Positions 17,293 to 26,089 of a stretch of 64,000 nucleotides of DNA are shown here, piece by piece (position 1 is the first letter of the stretch; every line of letters begins with the position of its first letter). The DNA is from Pseudovibrio sp. M1P-2-3 (GTDB lineage Bacteria; Pseudomonadota; Alphaproteobacteria; Rhizobiales; Stappiaceae). The stretch spans positions 1,494,501-1,558,500 of the forward strand of contig NZ_JARRCW010000001.1 in the NCBI RefSeq assembly GCF_031501865.1, in the 5' to 3' direction. A program made the translations under genes and the position numbers. Under the pieces are notes generated by a model. It was not told where the DNA came from. It was given only the letters and a program-made list of their open reading frames with translations, and did no database searches.

Positions 17293-18109
17293 TAGGGGAT
17301 GACCAAGAGCCATTGCGCCGCCATTTGGATTAACATGAGCGGCATCTTCCTCTACTTTCAGAGCTCGGAGAACTGCTAGGCTTTGTGAGGCAAATGCTTC
17401 ATTGAGCTCGATCACATCAAACTCATTTACGGATAGTCCAAGGCGGCGCATCAGTTTTTTTGTTGCCGGAACCGGCGTGTAACCCATTATGCGCGGAGCA
17501 ACACCTGCGACAGACCCTCCGAGAACTCTAACCATTGGTGTGAGTGCGTGGCGTTCGACGGCGTCTTTTGACGCGAGGAGGAGGGCCGCTGCGCCATCAT
17601 GAACACCCGATGCATTACCAGCTGTAACGCAGCCATTTTTTTTGAATGGAATTCTCAAAGCGGCAAGCGCATCTAGTGCTGTTCCCGGCCTTGGGTGTTC
17701 ATCCTGTGTTACCCAAAGAGGGTCCCCTTTTCGTTGAGATACGGAGACAGGGATAATTTTTTTCAAGGCGCCCGCAGGCTTGTGCAGTTGCCGTCTTTTT
17801 CTGGGAACGCAGCGCAAAAGCATCTTGATCACTTCTGGAAATACAAAACTCCGCGGCCACATTTTCAGCTGTTTCCGGCAACCCGGCCAGCAGTGCCGAC
17901 ATTCGCGCCACATTGCGGTTGTCCTCTCCTGCTTGCTTGGCACAACCGAAGATCACCTCATCCACACAAGACCAGTCAGTCAAGCAGTTTCGCTCCATAA
18001 GAGCATTAATTGGCCAAGCCCCCATATCATCAGGCCGCACCATGGAAAGAGACCCGGCGAAACGTCCTATTGGCGTGCGGATATAATCACAGATGAAAAC
18101 ATCATGCAT
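17293..18109 (-). pseudogene. Thiolase (beta-ketoadipyl-CoA / acetyl-CoA acyltransferase type), 5' part, decayed
   Basis: The N-terminus MHDVFICDYIRTPIGRFAG and AGEDNRNVAR are those of PcaF-type thiolases. After LLAGLP (near 17876) the sequence jumps directly to ETAENVAAEFCISRSDQ, so about 100 codons including the nucleophilic Cys (CGSGMD motif) are deleted. A run of seven A residues on the coding strand (17757-17763) shifts the frame; the second frame continues IIPVSVSQRKGDP, VIELNEAFA and NPNGGAMALGHPL up to the IS. Four lesions (deletion, frameshift, IS, stop in the 3' part) mean no active enzyme. Start ATG 18109 has GGGAGG upstream. It is divergent from scoA. Confidence 0.9.
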
Positions 18110-18130
18110 AACAAGTGAACCTCCCTTCAC

Positions 18131-18561
18131 TTGGCTCTATCTGTTACCTTAATGGGTAGAGTATCATTGCAGGAAAACGATCTGTGAATAGCTGACCCTG
18201 ATTTGGTTTAGTTTGCATCTGCCAATTGCGGTATGTTTGTTGGCCTCAGAAAAATAAATATATTTTGTCGGTTTTTTGGCCAAGGTTATATGCCTCTATG
18301 CTTGAGGGCCATTTTGACCTTGGCCTTCTCCAGAAAATCAAAGGCAATAGTCACTGCCTATTTGTCCGGCCGTTTCGTGAGGACTTTCTGTTCCTAGCCG
18401 AACAGAGGTGGCATCTGTTTTATGGAGCAGTCTAATGGTTTCATAACTAGATTGCGGTATCCAACTTACTTGTAACTCTATGGGTCGCTTACAATAATGC
18501 CCGCCTTAAACGTCGCTTTCTCTTATTTGCGTGTGCAATGTAAACCTAAAGGGAGATCGTA
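18131..18561. other. 430-base gap between divergent thiolase remnant and scoA
   Basis: No gene is supported on either strand. The divergent promoters of the two genes must lie here; I could not assign -35/-10 elements with confidence. Confidence 0.4.
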
Positions 18562-19257
18562 ATGAATAAAGTTTTCCCGTCAGCAACTGCGGCGCTTGAA
18601 GGCCTTCCTTTTAATGGAATGACTGTAATGTTTGGTGGCTTTGGTCTTTGTGGAATACCCGAGAATTTTTCCATAGCACTGCGTAATTCAGGAGTGTCAG
18701 GACTGACTGTTATATCAAATAACTGTGGTGTTGATGATTTGGGGCCTGAAATCATGCTGCTTACGCGGCAGATTAAAAAAATGATTGCGTCTTATGTGGG
18801 AGAAAACAAAACGTTTGCCAAGCAGTACCTAGGTGGAGAACTGGAGCTTGAGTTTAGCCCGCAAGGAACTTTTTCGGAGAGTATTCGTGCTGGAGGTGCT
18901 GGAATTCCAGGCTTTTACACCAAAACAGGTGTGGGAACAGTGATCGCCGAGGGAAAAGAGCACAAGGATTTCAATGGGGAAACCTATATTTTGGAAACTG
19001 GCCTGACAGCTGACCTTTCCTTTATTAAGGCTTGGAAAGGGGATCATGAGGGAAACCTAGTCTACCGTAAAACAGCTCGCAATTTTAACCCGATGATGGC
19101 GACAGCGGGCAAGGTAACACTGGTGGAAGTTGAGGAACTGGTGGAGACAGGGGAGGTTGATCCCGACCAGATTCACACCCCCGGCATCTTTGTTGACCGT
19201 ATTTGTCAGGGCACATTTGAAAAACGTATAGAGCACCGAACACTTCGCAAAGGATAA
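18562..19257 (+). CDS. scoA: 3-oxoacid CoA-transferase subunit A (ScoA/AtoD type)
   Basis: A full-length 231-residue alpha subunit that normally moves CoA from succinyl-CoA to a 3-oxo acid together with a beta subunit. It starts KVFPSATAALEGLPFNGMTV, has the glycine-rich GGFGLCGIPE loop, and ends HTPGIFVDRICQG. ATG 18562 is preceded by AAAGGGAGAT. The active-site Glu of this enzyme lies in subunit B, whose gene directly downstream is destroyed, so ScoA alone is probably inactive unless a second B subunit is encoded elsewhere. A PcaI role (3-oxoadipate) is an alternative. Confidence 0.88.
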   Translation: MNKVFPSATAALEGLPFNGMTVMFGGFGLCGIPENFSIALRNSGVSGLTVISNNCGVDDLGPEIMLLTRQIKKMIASYVGENKTFAKQYLGGELELEFSPQGTFSESIRAGGAGIPGFYTKTGVGTVIAEGKEHKDFNGETYILETGLTADLSFIKAWKGDHEGNLVYRKTARNFNPMMATAGKVTLVEVEELVETGEVDPDQIHTPGIFVDRICQGTFEKRIEHRTLRKG

Positions 19258-19360
19258 GGAGAGTGCACAGACCATTCTGTCGCCCCGCGATGAAATGGCT
19301 GCGGCTCGGCACGGGGATAGCAAGATGGTTTCTACGTGACCTTGGAATTGGAATTTAAAA
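19258..19360 (+). pseudogene. scoB: Remnant of CoA-transferase subunit B (scoB)
   Basis: Directly after scoA the sequence reads SPRDEMAAARHG in one frame (19283 on), DGFYV in a second (19324-19338) and LGIGI in a third (19341-19355). Together these match the ScoB start, RDEMAARAA...DGFYVNLGIGIPT. Two or more small indels break the frame and everything beyond LGIGI is missing, so about 90 percent of the gene has been deleted. Position and order leave little doubt about identity even though the fragment is short. Confidence 0.8.
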
Positions 19361-19838
19361 CTTCTCTGCTAAGCGCTTCCAAAGGTATAAATGTAACCCT
19401 TCAATAAGAAAAGTCAGTTGGGAATGAGGCCGTTTCCAACTGATAACTAAGTAGACGCAGCGCCATAGAGTTTACGAATTCTTCATTTAATCAATTAGAG
19501 ATAGCTCTATAAATATAAGTACAATTTAAATTTTTATTTATATTTTAAGTTGAAAGAGTGGCAGGTTTGGCTCGGCGTTACCAGCACGGCCAGTTAACCA
19601 CTTGCTTGCTATAAAGAATAGAGTAACCTAGCGTTACTTTTCTTATTCTCACTCACATTCACGTGTGTCTCCGGCACTTCTAGTTGATTTGAACGTGATG
19701 TCTCCGGTCAATAAATCAGTAACTGTGTTTTTCGAAGACGACGTAGAAAGTAAAAAATCTGGTTCAGGTCTCCTGCAATAGTAGTGGCTACCTCACAGCA
19801 GAATCTTTCTAAACTCTAAGAATGAAACGAGAAGAACC
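19361..19838. other. AT-rich intergenic region upstream of the RTX gene
   Basis: No gene supported. It follows the scoB deletion point and leads into the RTX gene; the start of the latter has GAGAAGAA just upstream. No identifiable promoter or repeat. Confidence 0.4.
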
Positions 19839-21773
19839 ATGGCTGGTAAAACTAAAACCTACAACGGCAATAATAACGATAACAGTGAAGTCTGGTCAGG
19901 TAATAATGTTACATACAGTTGGAATATAAACTACTATATCTACGGAAAAGGCGGAGACGACGACTTTTATATTAAGTGGAACAAGGCAGATAGTGATGGC
20001 CGGCTTAAATCCGTTCACTCTTTCCTTGGTGATGGCGATGATTCCATGCGGGTGGACTTAAAGCACTCCCAAAATTATCACAACGCAATCGAGATTGAAA
20101 TTGATGGAGAAGCTGGAGACGACACCATTGACGTCTCAAATGTTCCAGATAAAGGAGATAACTCCTACGTTACTCTACGCGGTGGCTCGGGGGACGATAC
20201 GATCTTGGGAAGTGAAGGCGATGATACCATTTATGGTGATTTTGAGACTTCCGATAGTCCGCCGCTCGATGTCGTTTCCTGGAATAGCGATAAGGATTAT
20301 ACTAGTTACATCGACACAGCTTTTAACCCTAACCTGTCCTATAATGATACTATCAATGCAGGCAGCGGTGATGACCTGATTTATGGCGGCTTTGGCGATG
20401 ATTCCATATCTGCTGGCAATGGCGATGACACCATTTATGGCGGCGATGGCGATGACTGGATCTCAGCTGGTAGAGGCAGCGATACTATCTACGGCGGCGA
20501 TGGTAACGATTACATCCACGTAGGCGAAAGGACCGGCTCGGATATTGATACGGTCTATGGCGGTGCTGGTGCCGATACCATCATTACTGGCGGCATGCAG
20601 GCCGATTATCTTTACGGAGAAAATGGTCAACCCTTTGACTGGGGAGGATTTAGCGCGGAAAAGGGTGCGGAAACCGGTCTGGAAATCGCTCAAATGGGAT
20701 TGGAAATGGTTGGCATGGCCAACCCCATGTTAGGAGTTATGTTCGGCGTAGCTGGAAGCTTTGCTACCCAAGCGCTGTCAAACGCCATTTCCGGTGACGG
20801 TGACAACACCTATACGGTGACCGATTCCAGTGACTATGTCTCCATGAAGGACTTCAATCCGCTTGAAGACCAGTTCATCTACACCGCTACTTTGACTGAC
20901 GGCGATACCCTTGGCTACTTCAAAGGCATGATTAACGAAAGCCGCGGCACCTATGAGCTGTGGAGTGATGTGACCCAGCAGGGCAATGGCGGCTTGATTG
21001 CCCAGATGCACTTTGACCATGACTTGATTGATTATCTGCAGGAAACATCGGCTACCGGTGCCTCTGAAACAACCATTGCCAAAGACATCGCAGCGGGGAT
21101 CATGAACACCGCGTTCTCGGTGACCTATCATGAGGGCCACTACCACGATGACGAAGGCGATAGGATCAGTGACGACGCCCTGTCTCAGGTTGTGAATACC
21201 GACCCCGACACCGGCGCGGATATTACCTTGCAAGACAGCCTTGACGGCATGGGACTGGAAGATGGTCAGACTATGTTGATGACCGGAGCCTACTCCGGCC
21301 AGTTCATGATTGGTCAGGAAGTAGAAGAAGCTGGCGACCTGTATATGGTCGGCACCAACTACGGCGATGCCATGTATGCCAAAAATCCGGTTACTCATGA
21401 TACTCAAGCCAAAGGTTACATGTATGGTTTTGGCGGCGATGACGTGATTGAAGGCGGCGACGCCAAAGATCATATCTTCGGCGGCGAAGGCGATGATACC
21501 ATGACCGGATACGGTGATGCTGACACCTTCGTATTCGAGGCCAATGCCGGCAACGACACCGTAACCGACTTCACCGTTGGTGAGGATACGATCCGCTTTT
21601 ATGCGGCAGATTTCCCCGACCTCTCCTATGATGATCTGACAATCGAGCAAGTGGCTGATGATACCGCAGACAACGGTTACAGCACTGTCATCACCTATGA
21701 GGGAGGCAACCAGATTACGTTGACGGATGTTTCAGCAGACGATTTGTCCCAATCGGACTTCCTGTTTACATAG
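19839..21773 (+). CDS. RTX (hemolysin-type calcium-binding repeat) secreted protein
   Basis: A 644-residue acidic protein with no Sec signal. Residues about 85-260 and 530-580 carry RTX nonapeptides of the form GGxGxDxIx (GGSGDDTIL, GGFGDDSIS, GGDGDDWIS, GGEGDDTMT), which bind calcium after export. Between them a hydrophobic stretch (GLEIAQMGLEMVGMANPML, near residue 280-325) precedes a region without repeats. The C-terminus TFVFEANAGNDTVTDF followed by LSQSDFLFT is the usual type I secretion end with terminal hydrophobic residues. No type I exporter genes are near. No enzyme domain is recognisable, so the role (surface, adhesin or matrix protein) is open. A decayed relative lies at 43.4 kb. 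Confidence 0.85.
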   Translation: MAGKTKTYNGNNNDNSEVWSGNNVTYSWNINYYIYGKGGDDDFYIKWNKADSDGRLKSVHSFLGDGDDSMRVDLKHSQNYHNAIEIEIDGEAGDDTIDVSNVPDKGDNSYVTLRGGSGDDTILGSEGDDTIYGDFETSDSPPLDVVSWNSDKDYTSYIDTAFNPNLSYNDTINAGSGDDLIYGGFGDDSISAGNGDDTIYGGDGDDWISAGRGSDTIYGGDGNDYIHVGERTGSDIDTVYGGAGADTIITGGMQADYLYGENGQPFDWGGFSAEKGAETGLEIAQMGLEMVGMANPMLGVMFGVAGSFATQALSNAISGDGDNTYTVTDSSDYVSMKDFNPLEDQFIYTATLTDGDTLGYFKGMINESRGTYELWSDVTQQGNGGLIAQMHFDHDLIDYLQETSATGASETTIAKDIAAGIMNTAFSVTYHEGHYHDDEGDRISDDALSQVVNTDPDTGADITLQDSLDGMGLEDGQTMLMTGAYSGQFMIGQEVEEAGDLYMVGTNYGDAMYAKNPVTHDTQAKGYMYGFGGDDVIEGGDAKDHIFGGEGDDTMTGYGDADTFVFEANAGNDTVTDFTVGEDTIRFYAADFPDLSYDDLTIEQVADDTADNGYSTVITYEGGNQITLTDVSADDLSQSDFLFT

Positions 21774-21813
21774 GACAAGGCCTCTAATCTGGAAGGGGAG
21801 CCTTTACCCGCCA

Positions 21814-21840
21814 CGCCGCCTCTATTCTCAAGAGGCGGCG
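21814..21840 (+). terminator. Hairpin after the RTX gene
   Basis: A perfect ten-pair stem CGCCGCCTCT/AGAGGCGGCG with a seven-base loop, 40 bases past the stop; the following T-tract is weak (TTGATGCGTTTTATT). Confidence 0.65.
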
Positions 21841-22262
21841 TTGATGCGTTTTATTCACTTCAAAAATTGCAGCAATAGTCTTAGAATTTCCTGTCCCCGC
21901 ATCCTCAGTAACTTTACCAAGGCGAGGGGGAGCTTCTTATCTGGCTTTAATGATAATCTGAGAGACCCCTTAATTTATAGTGGGTTAAGGATTAGAATAA
22001 GGAAAGTGGCAGTTTGAAAAAGGTATCCGAATTGCTTTTGAAATTAACCAAATTAGAAAATTCCGCATACTAGAAAAACATCCTGCATCTTGAAATGACT
22101 GCGTGTTCTGATAGTTTACGGGCATTCAGTAAGTTTCTTTTTCGCAGGTAGGGCGGAAAGGGTAAACATCTGTCGTTCTCGTGAGTTTGGGAGCTCACTT
22201 GGGAGGAGCGCAGTCATAAATGTCTCCCCAAAATGGGTAGGCGGACAGTAAAGGAGAAAGAC
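21841..22262. other. 420-base intergenic region
   Basis: I see no gene or clear repeat. It ends with the ribosome binding site AAAGGAGAAAG of the next gene. Confidence 0.4.
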
Positions 22263-23036
22263 ATGTCGAGTGATCTGGTAGAAGTTAGGCGCGAAGAGAG
22301 CCGTTTGGTGATCGTGAATAAAAACGTGTCGCGGCGCAATGCCTTGTCTGTTCCCTACTATGAGGCACTGATGCATTCCGTTACTGAGGCGGAAGAGGAT
22401 GACAGCATTCGCTCAATCGTTCTGTGCAGTGAGGGGGGCTACTTTTGTTCGGGAGGCGATCTGAACGGGCTGATAAAACGCCGGAACATGCCCATAGAAG
22501 ACCGCTCCAAAAGCATTGACATCTTTCACAATATCATTCGTGGCATACGCAAGCTTAAGAAGCCGGTGATTGCCGCAGTGGAGGGCGGGGCTGCCGGAGC
22601 CGGAGTTTCCCTTGCTGTCGCCTGTGATTTTGTCGTTATGGACCGGGCTGCAAAAGTTTCCATTGCCTATGTGAAAATGGGCTTGGTACCGGATGGAGGT
22701 GCAACGGCCAACTTGCATAGTGCTTTGCCGAAACAGCTTTTGGGAGAGCTGTGCATGCTGGGCCAGCCCATTACTGCTGACAGGCTTTATGGACTTGGCG
22801 TGGTCAATGCCGTGACAGATGCCGATAAAGTATATTCCACGGCATGTGAATTGGCCGATAAAATTGCTGCCTCTCCTGCAAGAACCATTGGGAACATCAA
22901 GGAGATGATCAATGCGCCAACAGAGCAGGCATTCCTTGATCAGTTGGACCGGGAAAGAGATGCCATGGCTTTCGCATTGGGGAGCGAGGAATCAACAGAG
23001 CGCATTATGGCCTTCTTGAGCAAAAGCAAGAAATAG
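22263..23036 (+). CDS. Enoyl-CoA hydratase/isomerase family protein
   Basis: A 257-residue crotonase-fold protein. Features: SRRNALSVPYYEAL, the oxyanion-hole segments SEGGYFCSGGDL and AAVEGGAAGAGVSLAVACDF, and VKMGLVPDGGATANL. The Glu of the second catalytic position typical of hydratases (E in the region after GLVPD) is not evident, so it may be an isomerase, thioesterase or other crotonase. ATG 22263 has AAAGGAGAAAG upstream; the in-frame ATG at 22233 lacks this. It is convergent with the TetR gene and shares a bidirectional terminator. Confidence 0.82.
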   Translation: MSSDLVEVRREESRLVIVNKNVSRRNALSVPYYEALMHSVTEAEEDDSIRSIVLCSEGGYFCSGGDLNGLIKRRNMPIEDRSKSIDIFHNIIRGIRKLKKPVIAAVEGGAAGAGVSLAVACDFVVMDRAAKVSIAYVKMGLVPDGGATANLHSALPKQLLGELCMLGQPITADRLYGLGVVNAVTDADKVYSTACELADKIAASPARTIGNIKEMINAPTEQAFLDQLDRERDAMAFALGSEESTERIMAFLSKSKK

Positions 23037-23054
23037 AGAGTTTTTGAAAATCGT

Positions 23055-23085
23055 CGCCGCAGTAAAATGCGGCGGCTGTGTTTTT
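23055..23085 (+). terminator. Terminator between the crotonase and TetR genes
   Basis: A seven-pair stem CGCCGCA/TGCGGCG (23055-23061 with 23068-23074) is followed by GCTGTGTTTTT. It ends the rightward crotonase transcript. Confidence 0.7.
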
Positions 23086-23102
23086 GAGTAATAGGCCTCC
23101 GG

Positions 23103-23732
23103 CTAAATGTTCTGAGCTTTGTTTTGAAAGAGCAAATCTATCAAGCTATGAGCTGTTTCTTCCAGTTGCCTTGCAGGTTGGCCGGACCTTGCACGTACGC
23201 TGAGCCCATTTAAAAACGTACCCAGAATGTGCGAGGCCATTTGCGGCTCTTTGGACAGGGTCGGACCGTCATCCTTCAAGGAGACCTCGAGAAAAGTTCT
23301 CAGCTGTGTGTCCAGTTTTTGCATGATATAGCCAAGAGTGCTGCGTATCTGATCATCATATGCCGAGGGGGCTGGAGCTGTTCCTGCGACCATGCAGCCC
23401 AATGGTCCTGCTGTATCAGTTGCTGCGCAATAAATTTCTATTGCGCGGGAGAAGACTGCTTTCAAGGCATCATCAGGTTGCATACGGGCTGTGACACCGG
23501 AAACGAGAGTAACTTCCATAAAAGTGGCAAAGTCCTCCAGACTTTCAAGATACATGTCTTTCTTGCTGCCGAACGCCGCATAAAGACTTGGCCGCTTGAG
23601 GTCTGTTGCCAGTGCGATCTGGTCCAGACTTGTGGCCTCATACCCCTGCTTCCAGAAGGTGTTGCGGATAATTTCCAGTTTCTCGGTGCGGTCGAATGCG
23701 CGCGGACGCCCTCTGGGTTTTGGTGTTTTCAT
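23103..23732 (-). CDS. TetR/AcrR family transcriptional regulator
   Basis: A 209-residue repressor-type protein. N-terminal helix-turn-helix: FDRTEKLEIIRNTFWKQGYE, ATSLDQIALATDLKRPSLYAAF, GSKKDMYLESL; the rest is an all-helical ligand domain with a C-terminal part (AGPLGCMVAGTA, ARSGQPARQLEE) common in TetR members close to AcrR. ATG 23732 is chosen because it opens the MKTPKPRGRPRAF arm; the frame extends to 23798 and would then overlap the divergent HD gene promoter. The gene for the HD protein starts 81 bases away on the other strand and is the likely target. Confidence 0.88.
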   Translation of the reverse strand: MKTPKPRGRPRAFDRTEKLEIIRNTFWKQGYEATSLDQIALATDLKRPSLYAAFGSKKDMYLESLEDFATFMEVTLVSGVTARMQPDDALKAVFSRAIEIYCAATDTAGPLGCMVAGTAPAPSAYDDQIRSTLGYIMQKLDTQLRTFLEVSLKDDGPTLSKEPQMASHILGTFLNGLSVRARSGQPARQLEETAHSLIDLLFQNKAQNI

Positions 23733-23813
23733 TATTGTGCCAGTTCGCAAATAAATATTTGACTGCTTCATTCTATGCGATACAGTACAAAATATCAAAG
23801 GAAAGGGAGTACA

Positions 23814-24617
23814 ATGCTGAAAGTGAGTGGGGAGAATGAGCCGAGCTCAACGATGATGGGAACGCTGGCTTGGAGCGAGCGCCAAGCTCCCTATGACAAA
23901 GGGCGTTTGACGAATTGGGAGAAGGTGCGTTTGTTTGGTAATGTCGCCCGAATGGGACTGTTGGAGGCAAAGGATCAAGCTCTCTACAAGTTTGGCCGGA
24001 TATCCCGCACTGAAGCCTCGCTGGAAGACTTGCTGCCTCCTCAAACCGCCCTCGTTGAAGACAGCTTGTCTTTTGCTCGCGAAACTCACAGCAAGAGCCT
24101 TTTGGACCATAGCTGGCGTACCTATTATTTCGGGGCGCTTTTGGGCAGGTATGCCAAGCTGGATGTGGATAGGGAATTACTGTTCGCCGCTGCCATATTG
24201 CATGATACGGGCCTTGTGAAAGAGAGACCCGTTGATGTGAGTGCATGCTGCTTTGCTGTTGCGGGAGGCAAACGCTCGCGTGATCATTTGATCTCCTGTG
24301 GCCACTGTGAACGAAAAGCAAGAGGTATAGGAGATGCCATCTCTCTTCATATGAACCTTTACGTCTCCGCCCGCACCCACGGCGCGGTCGCTCATTTGTT
24401 ATCCCGTGGTGCCATGTGTGATGTTTTTAGTTTGGGGGCGCGCAGGATTGGCAGATCAAGTCTTCAAAGCCTGATGAGTAAGCACCCGCGTTCGGGGCTG
24501 ATACAGGCTCTGGAAATTGAAACTGCGGAGCACCTTTCTGGAACGCGTCCAGCCGTCATGGGCCGGTTATCGGGAGGCAAAATGCCCAAGACTGCTTTTG
24601 ACAGGTTTGGGAAATAG
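23814..24617 (+). CDS. HD-domain metal-dependent hydrolase
   Basis: A 267-residue protein with an HD domain: LLDHSWRTYYFGALLG (first His), LLFAAAILHDTGL (HD pair), ISLHMNLYVS (later His). Such proteins are metal phosphohydrolases or, in the cyanamide hydratase group that shares the HxxRty pattern, nitrile-type hydratases. The C-terminal part (KHPRSGLIQALE...) is basic. ATG 23814 follows AAAGGAAAGGGAG; the upstream in-frame start lies in the divergent promoter. Divergent pairing with TetR suggests ligand-controlled expression. Substrate unknown. Confidence 0.72.
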   Translation: MLKVSGENEPSSTMMGTLAWSERQAPYDKGRLTNWEKVRLFGNVARMGLLEAKDQALYKFGRISRTEASLEDLLPPQTALVEDSLSFARETHSKSLLDHSWRTYYFGALLGRYAKLDVDRELLFAAAILHDTGLVKERPVDVSACCFAVAGGKRSRDHLISCGHCERKARGIGDAISLHMNLYVSARTHGAVAHLLSRGAMCDVFSLGARRIGRSSLQSLMSKHPRSGLIQALEIETAEHLSGTRPAVMGRLSGGKMPKTAFDRFGK

Positions 24618-24694
24618 GGCAGTTAATTTCAGTACTTGTGTGCGCTCCTGGAGTGTAAAGCGGAAACTGCTGTTTCAACTTTGGGAGGCCCAGA

Positions 24695-25042
24695 TTAGGA
24701 CCCTGAATCTGGCCTTGAAAAGGGGGGCTTTTTGTTTGGCGCCTGTGAGTTTTTCTTCATGCTCCAATCGCAGCCCTTTTGTTTGCCTAGGGAATTAAGC
24801 TCATCAATTTGGGCCTGAATATCGCTTAACGGCACCACGGGTTCAACGCCTTTTTCTTTCCGCCTGAGCACAAACTTATAGGTTCTCTCGGTCGCTTCCC
24901 GGTTCCCTAAAAGCCTTTCGCAACTGTCATGCAAAGAGTAGGGCCTGTTCAGCTTATGATCATCAGCCTTTGCTCGGTTTATTGCGGTAGATCCGATTGC
25001 GGTGAACATAATGAGGGCTAGAGCAACAACACTTCTTTTCAT
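24695..25042 (-). CDS. Small secreted protein of unknown function
   Basis: A 115-residue protein with a signal peptide (MKRSVVALALIMFTAIGS, cleavage after AKA). The mature part is hydrophilic with two Cys (SCERLLG, KGCDW), which could form one disulfide, and a proline-rich basic tail. ATG 25042 is chosen over 25054 because it begins the signal peptide. No family recognised. The region DIQAQIDELNSLGKQKGC resembles a short helical hairpin. Confidence 0.55.
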   Translation of the reverse strand: MKRSVVALALIMFTAIGSTAINRAKADDHKLNRPYSLHDSCERLLGNREATERTYKFVLRRKEKGVEPVVPLSDIQAQIDELNSLGKQKGCDWSMKKNSQAPNKKPPFSRPDSGS

Positions 25043-25218
25043 CTTGCTTCTCACAGAAGAAATACTCGGAGTATCTTGAAGTAAATAGCTTTAGGACCTG
25101 TAAACCGTCAGGGTCCAGGCATAATTGAGTGATGAAACAGATATGAGTTTGACAGGAAAGAAGCCAATAGTGGCCTCTTTCCAGAGTGTATTGAAGTTAA
25201 AATCGTCAGAGTTCAGCT

Positions 25219-26067
25219 TTATGCTGGTCCTGTGGCAACATCCGTTTCAGGGTGGCCACCCCATTCAGTCCAAGAGCCATCGTATACTGACACTTGTTTA
25301 TGGCCAATTTGGGCTAGGGCGAGAGATATAACGGAGGCTGTTACACCAGACCCGCAAGTCGTGATGACATTTGTATTGATGTCAATGTCGAACTCGGCAA
25401 ATATAGCTTGAAGTGTTGCGGGGTCTTCCAGCTCGCCAGTCGGCTTTAGAAGCTGGCCAAAGGGGAGGTTTTTAGCGCCGGGCATATGGCCTGCCCGCAA
25501 ACCCTCCCGTGCTTCAGGGACCTGTCCTTCAAACCGGTCTTGTGAGCGTGCATCCAGAACGGTGCAGCACCCTTCGCTCAATGCCCGTTGAACATGAGCC
25601 ATGTCGCTTACAAGAAGGTTGTTTTTACGTGCAGTGAAATGGCGGGTATTGCGCTGTCTGATCTGACTGGTCAGGGGGCGGTTTTCCTGTGTCCACTTTG
25701 GCAGACCACCATCCAGAACGAAGACCTGCTCCACGCCAAAGATACGAAACATCCACCAAACTCTGGCTGCAGAAAACAGGCCCATACCATCATAGACAAC
25801 GATAGTCATCCCATCGCCAATGCCCATTTTTCGCATGGCAGAGGAAAAAACATGGGCCTCTGGCAACATGTGGGGAAGGGGGGAGTTTTTATCGCTGTGC
25901 TGGTCTATATCGAAGTACAAAGCTCCGGGAATATGGGCTTCATCATACTCCTGCTTTGCATCGCGGTTCATGGCTGGAAGGTAGTAAGAAGCATCAAGCA
26001 CCACCAGATCCGGCGCCCCCAAGTGATCTTCCAGCCACTGTGTCGTAACCATACAGCTTGTCGTCAT
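25219..26067 (-). CDS. sseA: 3-mercaptopyruvate / thiosulfate sulfurtransferase (two rhodanese domains)
   Basis: A 282-residue cytosolic enzyme with an inactive N-terminal rhodanese domain (VVLDASYYLP, GALYFDIDQHSDKNSPLPHM) and a catalytic C-terminal domain (LDARSQDRFEG, HMPGAKNLPF). The persulfide-forming Cys lies in the loop TTCGSGVTAS; CGSGVT is the mercaptopyruvate-type loop. GGTGG... is replaced by WTEWGGHPE near the end, as usual. ATG 26067 has AGGGGG upstream. It is next to alaX, in the same direction, 22 bases apart, so the two are likely one transcript. Confidence 0.92.
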   Translation of the reverse strand: MTTSCMVTTQWLEDHLGAPDLVVLDASYYLPAMNRDAKQEYDEAHIPGALYFDIDQHSDKNSPLPHMLPEAHVFSSAMRKMGIGDGMTIVVYDGMGLFSAARVWWMFRIFGVEQVFVLDGGLPKWTQENRPLTSQIRQRNTRHFTARKNNLLVSDMAHVQRALSEGCCTVLDARSQDRFEGQVPEAREGLRAGHMPGAKNLPFGQLLKPTGELEDPATLQAIFAEFDIDINTNVITTCGSGVTASVISLALAQIGHKQVSVYDGSWTEWGGHPETDVATGPA

Positions 26068-26089
26068 TTCTGGCCCCCTAGGGTTTTAG

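Noticed and set aside
18226-18435. 69-codon plus-strand frame between the thiolase remnant and scoA
   Set aside because: No binding site, no motif, and it lies where divergent promoters are expected.
20778-21650. 290-codon minus-strand frame under the RTX gene
   Set aside because: Repetitive Gly/Asp codons read backwards give long stop-free runs; no start signal or family features.
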